Of a stretch of 6,675 bases of DNA, positions 1 through 5,507 are shown one piece after another. The DNA lies in NCBI GenBank assembly GCA_031258505.1, contig JAIRMT010000166.1, positions 1-6,675 on the forward strand, written 5' to 3'. A program made the translations under genes and the position numbers. Positions within the stretch are counted from its first letter, which is position 1; each line of letters starts with the position of its first letter. The notes below the pieces were generated by a model. That model did not search any database and was not told the DNA's origin. It saw nothing but the letters and a program-made list of their open reading frames with translations. Origin of the DNA: Treponema sp. (GTDB lineage Bacteria > Spirochaetota > Spirochaetia > Treponematales > Breznakiellaceae).

Positions 1-8
1 TGGTGGTT

Positions 9-36
9 CTGTTTGTTTGCTTGTTTGTCTGTTTGC
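9..36. repeat. Degenerate tetranucleotide tandem tract (YTGY x7)
   Basis: Seven consecutive 4-base units fit YTGY (CTGT, TTGT, TTGC, TTGT, TTGT, CTGT, TTGC). This is seen directly. Such tracts can vary in length by replication slippage, but the units here are not identical and no gene start lies within 300 bases, so no phase-variation role is claimed. It may continue, or belong to a gene, to the left of the window. Confidence 0.5.
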
Positions 37-49
37 ATGAAACGCGACA

Positions 50-70
50 GCGCCCTTACCCCACGGGCGT
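50..70. other. Small GC-rich stem-loop
   Basis: CGCCC at 51-55 pairs with GGGCG at 65-69 around a 9-nt loop, and a G-T wobble closes the base at 50/70. No T-run follows, so it is at best a weak terminator-like structure for a gene to the left of the window. Confidence 0.25.
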
Positions 71-130
71 AGAACTGGGGCGCGGGGGATTTGTTCCTCC
101 GCATCCGATACGCTTTCAAGGAGAAAGCTC

Positions 131-213
131 CAATATCCTCTAGGCATGAGGAGTCAATTCCTCTAAGGCATGAGGAGTCAATTCCTCTAAGGCATGAGAG
201 GGCAATTCCTATA
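131..213. repeat. Three tandem 24-bp repeats with palindromic cores
   Basis: Copies start at 143, 167 and 191, each beginning GGCATGAG, with an exact 24-bp period. The first two are nearly identical. The third diverges in its second half, and a partial, one-base-shifted copy precedes the array from about 131. In the first two copies GAGGA and TCCTC flank a 6-nt spacer (GTCAAT), so each unit can form a 5-bp hairpin. Because 24 is a multiple of 3, the array reads through as an 8-residue repeat (HEESIPLR) in an open frame from a TTG at 91. That frame has no ribosome binding site and runs past the start of the next gene, so I treat the array as non-coding. Possible roles are a dispersed intergenic repeat family, a protein-binding array or a processed RNA; none can be chosen from this window alone. 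Confidence 0.85.
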
Positions 214-250
214 CCCCATTGGTTATCATGCTATTATCTACCCTTCGCCC

Positions 251-271
251 TCCCGTTAGGGTGGAACGGGA
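251..271 (+). terminator. Perfect 7-bp stem-loop, possible terminator/attenuator
   Basis: TCCCGTT at 251-257 and AACGGGA at 265-271 are perfect inverted repeats around a 7-nt loop, followed by ACTTTTACT. The trailing T-run is only four bases long and offset by two, so this is a weak intrinsic terminator candidate. It lies between the 24-bp repeat array and the URO-D gene at 338, where it could end a transcript coming from the left or fold in a leader. Confidence 0.35.
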
Positions 272-310
272 ACTTTTACTGGACCTTAGCGCGCCATTTC
301 TGTGAGAAAG

Positions 311-319
311 TGGTACTAT
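311..319 (+). promoter_or_regulatory. Possible extended -10 element of the URO-D gene
   Basis: TGGTACTAT matches the extended -10 form TGnTATAAT, with TACTAT at 314-319. No good -35 hexamer is seen 16-18 bases upstream. Transcription would begin near 326, just ahead of the GGAG at 329-332, giving a very short leader. The call is tentative. Confidence 0.22.
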
Positions 320-337
320 AACAGCTATGGAGAATCC

Positions 338-1303
338 ATGAGTACAAACGAAGAACTTTTAGTTAAAGCCATGACTTGGAAGAGTCCTGAAACAATTCCG
401 ATCAGCATTGGTTTCCTGCCTGCCGCATGGAAAAAGTACGGTGAAGAGGTCAGGGCGATTACGGCGCGTTATCCACAGTTTTTTGGCGATATAAGCGAGC
501 GTTACAACTACGCAGCCCACACGCCGCAAACGTACCACGAGGGTACCTATACTGACGAGTGGGGCTGTGTGTGGGAGAATATTCAGGAAGGTATGGAGTC
601 CATGGTGAAGGGCCATCCGGTGAAGACCCGCGAGGATATCCGCGCCCTGCAAATCCCCGACGACCGTACAGGCCGAATACCTCACGGCTTCATGTACCTA
701 CGCCTCCTCGACCTGCGCGGCTTTGAGGAAGCCATGTTTGACTTTGCTGAGGAGCCGGAGGAGCTGCAAATGCTTATCGACAAAGTGCTGGAATACAACC
801 TCTTGCAGGTTGAGGTCGTCATCAAAAAAACATCGGGACCAATCATTTACTTTGGCGACGACTTGGGTATGCAGAACGGCCTTGCCATTGGCCGTGAGAA
901 GTGGGTGAAGTACCTGAAACCCTGCTTCACCGCGATCTACAAGAAATGCCGCGATGCCGGCAAACTCGTCTACATGCACACTGACGGCTGTATCTGGGAA
1001 ATCATGGCTGAACTTCAGGAAACCGGCGTGAACATGGTGAATCCTCAGTACCGCGCCAACGGCCTTGATAAGCTCGTCAGGGTCTGTAAAGGCAAGATAC
1101 CCATCAACCTCGACCTTGACCGCCAGTACCTGCCCTTTGCCACGCCTTATGGGATTGAGCAGCACATCCGCGACTGCGTTGAGGCTCTCTATCTGCCTGA
1201 AGGCGGTCTGGGACTCAGTCTGGAACTTGGCCAGGACGTACAGCCGGACATAGCCGAAACCGCCATTGCCGCGCTGGAGAAGTACCGGCACTACCGGTCA
1301 TAG
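338..1303 (+). CDS. Uroporphyrinogen decarboxylase-fold protein (MtaA/URO-D-like family)
   Basis: A 321-residue protein starting at ATG 338. GGAG at 329-332, five bases ahead, decides this start; the frame is open back to a GTG at 302 with no ribosome binding site. The sequence resembles the URO-D superfamily (PF01208), which contains haem-pathway decarboxylase and cobamide-dependent methyltransferases such as MtaA. Family-like landmarks are the N-terminal W-K-S-P-E-T-I-P segment (about 14-22), D73-E-W-G near the presumed pocket, GDDLGMQ at 173-179, HTDGC at 214-218, VNPQY at 234-238 and INLDLDR at 256-262. The length fits the methyltransferase-like branch. The MtaA zinc motif (HxC plus a distant C-terminal Cys) is not intact: the HxC position reads H-T-D and the last Cys is at 279. 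It is therefore probably neither true HemE nor a standard methylcobamide:CoM transferase. No corrinoid-protein gene lies alongside, so the substrate is unknown. It ends convergently, overlapping the NUDIX gene by 6 bp. The family call is solid; the reaction is open. Confidence 0.88.
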   Translation: MSTNEELLVKAMTWKSPETIPISIGFLPAAWKKYGEEVRAITARYPQFFGDISERYNYAAHTPQTYHEGTYTDEWGCVWENIQEGMESMVKGHPVKTREDIRALQIPDDRTGRIPHGFMYLRLLDLRGFEEAMFDFAEEPEELQMLIDKVLEYNLLQVEVVIKKTSGPIIYFGDDLGMQNGLAIGREKWVKYLKPCFTAIYKKCRDAGKLVYMHTDGCIWEIMAELQETGVNMVNPQYRANGLDKLVRVCKGKIPINLDLDRQYLPFATPYGIEQHIRDCVEALYLPEGGLGLSLELGQDVQPDIAETAIAALEKYRHYRS

Positions 1304-1879
1304 GAGCCGGAACGCCAGATCAGACCAAGATTCTTTCCTGAGCGGACGCGCTTGTTCAATGTTCAGCCACTCAGCGCCGGCGAGTTCATCATCCGGTGCG
1401 GGTATATAGCCTGCCGCGCACTGCGCCACATACACCAGCCCCAGATGAACCTGGCCCACTGCTGAATCCGCGTCGTTGATGATACCGCGATACTCAAACT
1501 GTATGGCCGATTGCTCAAAGTTACTCAATTCCTCGGCTAACTCCCTCAACATCCCCGCAGTAACCGTTTCGATAAGCGTTTCCCGCCGATCAATCTCGTC
1601 AATATGGCCGCCAATGCCGCAGGAATACAGCCCGTGCAGGCGAAGCTCCGTTCCATGACGGGGGTAGCAGAGGAATTGGCCCGCACTATTGCGTATCAAT
1701 ACATAGGGGATAAGCTGTTTATAGGCTGGATCATCTTCCACAAGCGCCCGATCGATCCAGTGAACATGCGTTACATTTAGCGTCGCGTGAATATTAACCG
1801 GAAACGCCCCACTTTCCTGTGTCCATGCGGTGGGTAGAGCGCTGGTTTCAACACAACAGATAGTTTTCGTTGCTGCCAT
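1298..1879 (-). CDS. NUDIX hydrolase (COG4112-like predicted phosphoesterase)
   Basis: A 193-residue protein with a recognisable NUDIX box. E104 is followed seven residues later by R112-E113-L114-A-E116-E117, giving the metal-binding REUxEE core. The leading glycines are G90-G91, about seven residues further upstream than in the canonical Gx5E, and the closing G is replaced by S119. Ahead of the box, YKQLIPYVLIR (53-63) and a G-LYSCGIGGHID run (83-94) match the pattern I associate with COG4112, cytosolic NUDIX proteins annotated as predicted phosphoesterases. NUDIX enzymes hydrolyse nucleoside-diphosphate-X compounds; the substrate here cannot be told. The start is ATG at 1879, with GGAG about nine bases upstream on the minus strand and a plausible promoter beyond it. 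The gene is divergent from glgP and convergent with the URO-D gene, the stop codons overlapping as TCATAG, so it is probably transcribed alone. Confidence 0.87.
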   Translation of the reverse strand: MAATKTICCVETSALPTAWTQESGAFPVNIHATLNVTHVHWIDRALVEDDPAYKQLIPYVLIRNSAGQFLCYPRHGTELRLHGLYSCGIGGHIDEIDRRETLIETVTAGMLRELAEELSNFEQSAIQFEYRGIINDADSAVGQVHLGLVYVAQCAAGYIPAPDDELAGAEWLNIEQARPLRKESWSDLAFRLL

Positions 1880-1897
1880 GATACAAACTCCGCGTTC

Positions 1898-1926
1898 AGT
1901 TTAGAAACGCGCCTGTTCTTAATCAA
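1898..1926 (-). promoter_or_regulatory. Candidate sigma-70-type promoter of the NUDIX gene
   Basis: On the minus strand TTGATT (plus-strand 1921-1926) is followed after exactly 17 bases by TAAACT (1898-1903). Each hexamer matches the consensus at four of six positions. Transcription would start near 1891, about a dozen bases before the start codon at 1879, so the leader would be short. Confidence 0.38.
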
Positions 1927-2020
1927 GATAGTAAAAAGCGCACAATGACTGAAATGTTCTTGTTTCTTTCCGATAAAAGCAGCATGATACAGTTACTTTT
2001 ATCTAAATTGGAGCGTAAAT

Positions 2021-4561
2021 ATGCACATATCTACTTACACGGTTAAGCCAAAACTGCCGCCTTCCTTGAAACCTCTGGAAGAAATTGCGCGTAATCTTTG
2101 GCTTTCATGGAACTTTGACGCAATCCAGCTCTTTATTCGCCTGGATTACGATGCTTGGCTACGGGCCGAGCAAAGCCCGGTACGGACGCTGGCTATGGCC
2201 AGTCAGGAACGGCTTGCCAGAATGTCGAAGGACGATTCCTACCTTGCGGCAATGAAGGAAGTGTACGAGCGTTTTCTCAAGTATAAAAAGGGTGAAACTT
2301 GGTACCACGGCACAAAGAAAGAGGTGATCGCCTACTTCTCTATGGAGTATGGCATTGATGCGTCTCTTCCTATCTATTCAGGGGGCTTGGGAATCCTGTC
2401 TGGGGATCACATGAAGACTTCTTCAGATATGGGCCTGCCCCTGGTGGGCGTAGGCTTGCTGTACCGGCAGGGCTACTTCAAGCAGGCTCTTAACGCGGAT
2501 GGGTTCCAGCAGGAGCGCTACCCGGAAAACGACTGGTACAACATGCCGGTTGAGCGGAAGACCGACCGCAGCGGCGCGCCGCTCAAGATTTCAGTTGAAC
2601 TGGCCGGCTCGGTCGTTGTTGCCCAGATTTGGGAAGTCAAGGTCGGACGCGCTTCCCTCTACCTTCTCGATACCAACATTGATGAAAACCATGGCGATTT
2701 ACGCAATATCACTGCCTCGCTCTATGGCGGTGATAAAGAAACCCGCATCCGGCAGGAGCTGCTGCTGGGCGTTGGCGGCATTCGGGCGCTTCGACTGCTA
2801 GGTATCAACCCGGCGGTAACGCACATGAACGAAGGTCATTCGGCGTTTCTGGGACTGGAGCGGATCCGTGAAATCATGCAGGAGAAGGGCTTTGCCTTTG
2901 ATGAGGCAAAAGAGGCGCTCTGGCCTACCAACATCTTCACCACTCACACGCCGGTTCCAGCGGGCAATGAGCGCTTTGACATTGGTCTGATGGAGAAGTA
3001 TTTCCGTTCATGGACCGATATTCTGGGTATTTCATGGCACGACTTCCTCGCCCTTGGCCGTGTCAATCCCAACGATGACCATGAATCGTACTGCATGACG
3101 GTGCTGGCTCTGAAAATGTCCGCCTATGCCAACGGCGTTGCCCGTTTGCACGGAGTGGTTTCCCGCGATATGTGGAAGGGGCTTTGGCCCGGACTTCCCC
3201 TTGAAGAGATTCCGATAGGCCATGTTACCAATGGCGTACATCCCCGCACGTGGGTCTTTCGCGGTATGCTCGAACTGCTGGATCGTTACTTTGGACCTCG
3301 CTTTGAGGATGAGCCGACTGAACTCAGCATCTGGAACCGCATGGATCGTATCTCAGATGAGGAACTGTGGCGCACCCATGAGCGCCGGCGTGAACGTATG
3401 GTCGCGTTTGCGCGTGAGCGTATCAAGCAGTATGTGATCCGCACAGGCGCGAGCGAGCGGCAACTTCAGCGGGCTGAAGACGCGCTTTCGCCTTACGCGC
3501 TCACGCTTGCCTTTGCGCGGCGTTTTGCCACTTACAAACGCGGTAACCTGCTCCTGCGCGACCCGGAACGCCTCTTGCGTCTGGTACGCGACAGCGAGCG
3601 GCCTGTACAGCTCATCTTTGCAGGCAAGGCGCATCCAATGGATATGCCAGGCAAGGAACTGATTCGTGAGATCATTCACTTTGCCGAGAAGTACGATGTT
3701 ACCAACCGTATCGTGTTTATCGAAAACTACGACATGACAGTGGCGCGTTATCTCACGAGCGGCGCTGATGTCTGGCTCAACACGCCGCGCCGTCCCCTTG
3801 AGGCGTCTGGAACGAGCGGCATGAAGGCAGCCATGAACGGCGTACTGAACTGCTCCATCCTCGACGGCTGGTGGGACGAAGCCTACACATCGGAAGTTGG
3901 CTGGGCCATTGGCATGGGCGAGCAGTATGAGGACACGAATCTCCAGGACGATATTGAAAGCAAGGCGCTTTACGACCTGCTGGAACGGGACATCATCCCC
4001 CTGTTCTACCAGCGTGGACGAGACGGCTTGCCGCGTGAGTGGATTCGCCGCATGAAGAATTCCATGCGTTCAATCGGTCAGTCCATGTCCTGCCATCGTA
4101 TGCTTATGGATTACTATAGCCAGTTCTATGCGCCGGCCATGAAAAACTACCGTCGGCTCGCCAAGGATGATTATGCTGAGTCAAGATCGCTTGCCGCGTA
4201 TTTTGCCAAGCTCAACGCGGGCTGGAACGGCATCAGGATCGTATCGGTGGAATCCAACGCCAAACCGGTTATGCAGCGTGGCGATTCGCTTACTGTTGTC
4301 GCGCATATTGATCTCGGCTCACTCTCGCCAAACGATCTGCTTGTTGAACTATACCATGGCACGGTCTCGAATCAGAATACCACGATTAATCATGCTCGCA
4401 AGGCTCAGATGAGAGACACCGGTCATGAGGGAACGCTCTTCCGTTATCAGGTACGGGTCGAGTGTATAGATACCGGTATGCAGGGGCATACGGTGCGTAT
4501 TCTCCCCTCACACAAGTCTCTGGTACATCCGTATCGGCCCGGACTTATCAGGTGGGCCTAG
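2021..4561 (+). CDS. glgP: Alpha-glucan (glycogen) phosphorylase
   Basis: An 846-residue cytosolic enzyme that phosphorolyses terminal alpha-1,4 bonds of glycogen or maltodextrin to glucose 1-phosphate. It has the architecture of the TIGR02094 alpha-glucan phosphorylase branch: an N-terminal DUF3417-type segment (about 10-100, with NLWLSWN), then the catalytic core. Motifs are GGLGILSGDH (121-130), THMNEGHSAF (from 267), TTHTPVPAGNERF (from 307), HVTNGVHPRTW (from 401), FARRFATYKR (498-507) and the PLP site EASGTSGMK, where K602 should form the Schiff base. A beta-rich C-terminal extension (about 740-846) is typical of this branch, and the length is normal. GGAG at 2010-2013, seven bases before the ATG, supports the start. 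A weak promoter candidate upstream is TTGTTT at 1960-1965 and CATGAT at 1983-1988, 17 bases apart. No other glycogen gene adjoins it, and all core motifs are intact. The gene is complete, and the family call is very secure; the preferred glucan length is not readable from sequence. Confidence 0.97.
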   Translation: MHISTYTVKPKLPPSLKPLEEIARNLWLSWNFDAIQLFIRLDYDAWLRAEQSPVRTLAMASQERLARMSKDDSYLAAMKEVYERFLKYKKGETWYHGTKKEVIAYFSMEYGIDASLPIYSGGLGILSGDHMKTSSDMGLPLVGVGLLYRQGYFKQALNADGFQQERYPENDWYNMPVERKTDRSGAPLKISVELAGSVVVAQIWEVKVGRASLYLLDTNIDENHGDLRNITASLYGGDKETRIRQELLLGVGGIRALRLLGINPAVTHMNEGHSAFLGLERIREIMQEKGFAFDEAKEALWPTNIFTTHTPVPAGNERFDIGLMEKYFRSWTDILGISWHDFLALGRVNPNDDHESYCMTVLALKMSAYANGVARLHGVVSRDMWKGLWPGLPLEEIPIGHVTNGVHPRTWVFRGMLELLDRYFGPRFEDEPTELSIWNRMDRISDEELWRTHERRRERMVAFARERIKQYVIRTGASERQLQRAEDALSPYALTLAFARRFATYKRGNLLLRDPERLLRLVRDSERPVQLIFAGKAHPMDMPGKELIREIIHFAEKYDVTNRIVFIENYDMTVARYLTSGADVWLNTPRRPLEASGTSGMKAAMNGVLNCSILDGWWDEAYTSEVGWAIGMGEQYEDTNLQDDIESKALYDLLERDIIPLFYQRGRDGLPREWIRRMKNSMRSIGQSMSCHRMLMDYYSQFYAPAMKNYRRLAKDDYAESRSLAAYFAKLNAGWNGIRIVSVESNAKPVMQRGDSLTVVAHIDLGSLSPNDLLVELYHGTVSNQNTTINHARKAQMRDTGHEGTLFRYQVRVECIDTGMQGHTVRILPSHKSLVHPYRPGLIRWA

Positions 4562-4590
4562 CTCGCCTGGGAACGACTGTTTAAGCGCTG

Positions 4591-4649
4591 AACGCGCGGA
4601 ATGGCGCAGAGTTGGTTTTGTATCAACGCCCTGCGCGTTCCGCGTCGTT
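4591..4649. terminator. Long imperfect GC-rich inverted repeat between convergent genes
   Basis: AACG+CGCGGAA (4591-4601) pairs with TTCCGCG (4638-4644) and, past a one-base bulge, CGTT (4646-4649). Inside it GCGCAG (4604-4609) pairs with CTGCGC (4631-4636) and GTTG (4611-4614) with CAAC (4624-4627) around a 9-nt loop. It lies 30 bases after the glgP stop and 51 before the end of the convergent XRE gene, a fitting place for a bidirectional terminator. Neither side has a proper T-run, so a REP-like repeat is an alternative. Confidence 0.42.
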
Positions 4650-4665
4650 TCACGCTTGATTTACT

Positions 4666-4679
4666 CAGCGCCTGCGCTG
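4666..4679. other. Short GC palindrome near the XRE gene end
   Basis: CAGCG (4666-4670) and CGCTG (4675-4679) flank a 4-nt loop, 21 bases beyond the stop of the minus-strand XRE gene. No T-run follows on either strand. It may add to the stem-loop at 4591-4649 in separating the convergent transcripts. Confidence 0.25.
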
Positions 4680-4699
4680 CGCGGGAAATGCGTCAACGC

Positions 4700-5071
4700 T
4701 CACTGCTCCCGCTTCAAGTTCTGCAATACGATGAGTTGGTCGATCTGGTTGAGGATATAGTCCTGAAACTCCGGGTATAACTCATTAAAGACCGCTGTCA
4801 TGCGTTCCAGCTTCTCCGCTGGCGTTGATGGCGGCGTCGCGGCGCGTGTAAACATCGCCCCTTCCCCGTTCCTCAGCCACGCCTCGTTCACGTTGAACGC
4901 CGCCGCGATGAGGGCAATGACGCGGTCGCTGGCTGGAGCTTGCATCAGTTCAAGCTGCGCCTGATACCCCTTCGAGATATGTATCGCCTCAGCAAACTTT
5001 ACCTGCGACAGCTTCAGGATACTACGCAGTTCCTTGATACGTTCACCAATGTCATTGTCCTTGTAATCCAT
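4700..5071 (-). CDS. XRE-family helix-turn-helix transcriptional regulator
   Basis: A 123-residue DNA-binding protein of the Cro/C1 (HTH_3) type. Residues 8-74 form the five-helix domain: IGERIKELRS (8-17), the turn LSQVKFAEAIHISKGY (21-36), and VNEAWLRNGEGAMF (61-74), a signature of phage-repressor-like regulators in Clostridia-type genomes. The usual I-E-x-G after the recognition helix reads L-E-L-M here. A Pro/Thr-rich linker (about 75-85) leads to a helical C-terminal segment (86-121), probably for oligomerisation. That segment resembles residues 16-46 of the divergent 73-residue protein. The start at 5071 is backed by AGGAG six bases upstream on the minus strand (5078-5082). A promoter candidate and three CTTACT-type half-sites lie in the divergent region, so it probably controls its own expression and that of the right-hand small gene (inference). 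It could be a prophage relic, but no other phage gene is seen. Confidence 0.9.
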   Translation of the reverse strand: MDYKDNDIGERIKELRSILKLSQVKFAEAIHISKGYQAQLELMQAPASDRVIALIAAAFNVNEAWLRNGEGAMFTRAATPPSTPAEKLERMTAVFNELYPEFQDYILNQIDQLIVLQNLKREQ

Positions 5072-5090
5072 TCCCCTCTCCTACCTGATA

Positions 5091-5120
5091 ACCATACTCT
5101 AAAAAACGCTCAATAGGCAA
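5091..5120 (-). promoter_or_regulatory. Candidate promoter of the XRE regulator gene
   Basis: On the minus strand TTGCCT (plus-strand 5115-5120) and TATGGT (5091-5096) are 18 bases apart, each matching its consensus at four of six positions. Transcription would begin near 5084, just ahead of the AGGAG at 5078-5082. The inverted CTTACT copy at 5133-5138 lies directly upstream of the -35 box. Confidence 0.33.
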
Positions 5121-5132
5121 GAATTCTCACTC

Positions 5133-5184
5133 AGTAAGTAAAAAGCTATTGACGAATCTTACTAATCGTGCAAATATACTTACT
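5133..5184. promoter_or_regulatory. Three CTTACT half-sites, likely operator of the divergent region
   Basis: CTTACTAATC at 5158-5167 and CTTACTATTC at 5179-5188 differ at one base and are 21 bp apart, two helical turns. A third, inverted copy lies at 5133-5138, making AGTAAGTA (5133-5140) a perfect 8-bp inverted repeat with TACTTACT (5177-5184). Two copies overlap the rightward promoter and one flanks the leftward -35 box. The adjacent XRE protein is the obvious candidate to bind them; this is inferred from position only. Confidence 0.5.
5149..5180 (+). promoter_or_regulatory. Candidate promoter of the small divergent gene
   Basis: TTGACG at 5149-5154 (five of six against TTGACA) and TATACT at 5175-5180 (five of six against TATAAT) are good hexamers, but 20 bases apart rather than the usual 16-18. 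Transcription from this -10 box would begin near 5187, leaving about 19 bases to the start codon. The long spacing suggests either a weak promoter that needs help or that only the -10 box is used. Confidence 0.38.
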
Positions 5185-5195
5185 ATTCAAGTATA
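5175..5195. promoter_or_regulatory. Perfect 7-7-7 palindrome over the -10 box
   Basis: TATACTT (5175-5181) and AAGTATA (5189-5195) are exact inverted repeats around a 7-base spacer. The left arm contains the candidate -10 box TATACT, the spacer the likely start point, and the right arm ends at the first base of AGGAGG (5195-5200). It fits a repressor operator. In RNA, only the right part would be present if transcription begins near 5187, so DNA binding is the more likely role. Confidence 0.5.
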
Positions 5196-5205
5196 GGAGG
5201 ATTCC

Positions 5206-5427
5206 ATGGTTACAGACAGTCAAGAAGCAATCCAGCCTGTTAGTAGAAACGAGCGGCTCAAAACCGCGTTTCTCTCACTGTCGGATGAGAACCAGACTTT
5301 CATACTCGGTCAGGCCGAAGGCTTGCGAGTGGCGCAGACGCTGTTGCCGGAGCGCTTGTCCGCGCATAGCTTCCCGGCACAGGAGCCGCGGCAGAAGCCG
5401 GATGGAGGAAGTATGGGAATCACGTAA
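5206..5427 (+). CDS. Small protein sharing a segment with the divergent XRE regulator
   Basis: A 73-residue protein of unknown function. ATG 5206 follows AGGAGG (5195-5200) by five bases, one of the best ribosome binding sites in the window, and this is the main evidence that it is a gene. Residues 16-46 (ERLKTAF...LSDENQTFILGQAEG...) are predicted helical and align without gaps to residues 89-119 of the XRE protein, with 13 of 31 identical. The C-terminal third (about 50-73) is Pro/Gly/Gln-rich and probably disordered. There is no signal peptide, membrane helix or Cys pair. By position and resemblance it may be a partner, antagonist or co-regulator of the XRE protein; this is inference. I have the impression that short ENQ-x-[FY]-[IV]-L-G proteins are common beside such regulators in Clostridia, but cannot verify it. 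It is separated from the 5508 gene by 80 bases and may be co-transcribed with it. Confidence 0.75.
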   Translation: MVTDSQEAIQPVSRNERLKTAFLSLSDENQTFILGQAEGLRVAQTLLPERLSAHSFPAQEPRQKPDGGSMGIT

Positions 5428-5451
5428 GGCTACTCTGGATGTATGAGGAAT

Positions 5452-5493
5452 CTTAGGCGAAAAGCCCACTCAGGCAAAATCTAAACGCCTAAG
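5452..5493 (+). promoter_or_regulatory. Perfect 8-bp inverted repeat in the leader of the FrhB-like gene
   Basis: CTTAGGCG (5452-5459) and CGCCTAAG (5486-5493) are exact inverted repeats separated by 26 bases, within which GCC (5464-5466) and GGC (5473-5475) could form a minor inner stem. The right arm ends two bases before AAAGGAG (5495-5501), so the ribosome site stays outside the stem. There is no T-run, making a terminator unlikely. A protein-binding site or a leader RNA structure is possible. Confidence 0.45.
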
Positions 5494-5507
5494 CAAAGGA
5501 GACTGTT

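Noticed and set aside
91..321. Open frame of 76 codons reading the 24-bp repeats as HEESIPLR units
   Set aside because: It needs a TTG start without a ribosome binding site. The repeats stay open only because 24 is a multiple of three, and the flanking sequence shows no protein-like composition. It is kept as a repeat, with a note that translation data could reverse this.
302..337. N-terminal extension of the URO-D protein from a GTG at 302
   Set aside because: No ribosome binding site precedes 302, whereas GGAG sits five bases before ATG 338, and the extra 12 residues do not look like the family's N-terminus.
359..1291. Long minus-strand open frames (359-685 and 698-1291) opposite the URO-D gene
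   Set aside because: They are antisense shadows of a well-recognised protein with no ribosome binding site or family resemblance.
1298..4561. NUDIX gene and glgP as a glycogen operon (for example ADP-glucose pyrophosphatase)
   Set aside because: They are divergent with separate promoter candidates, and nothing in the NUDIX sequence indicates ADP-sugar specificity.
5054..5071. XRE N-terminus MDYKDND resembles the FLAG epitope
   Set aside because: Only D-Y-K-D is shared; the following residues differ, the native context and ribosome site are normal, and a four-residue match is expected by chance.
4700..5427. Toxin-antitoxin module reading of the XRE gene and small protein
   Set aside because: The genes are divergent rather than in one operon, and the 73-residue protein shows no RelE, HigB, HipA or other toxin signature. 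Its resemblance is to the regulator's own C-terminus.
5168..5446. Overlapping plus-strand frame of 92 codons from a GTG at 5168
   Set aside because: It starts inside the promoter/operator region with no ribosome binding site. The other frame from ATG 5206 has AGGAGG and the shared segment with the XRE protein.
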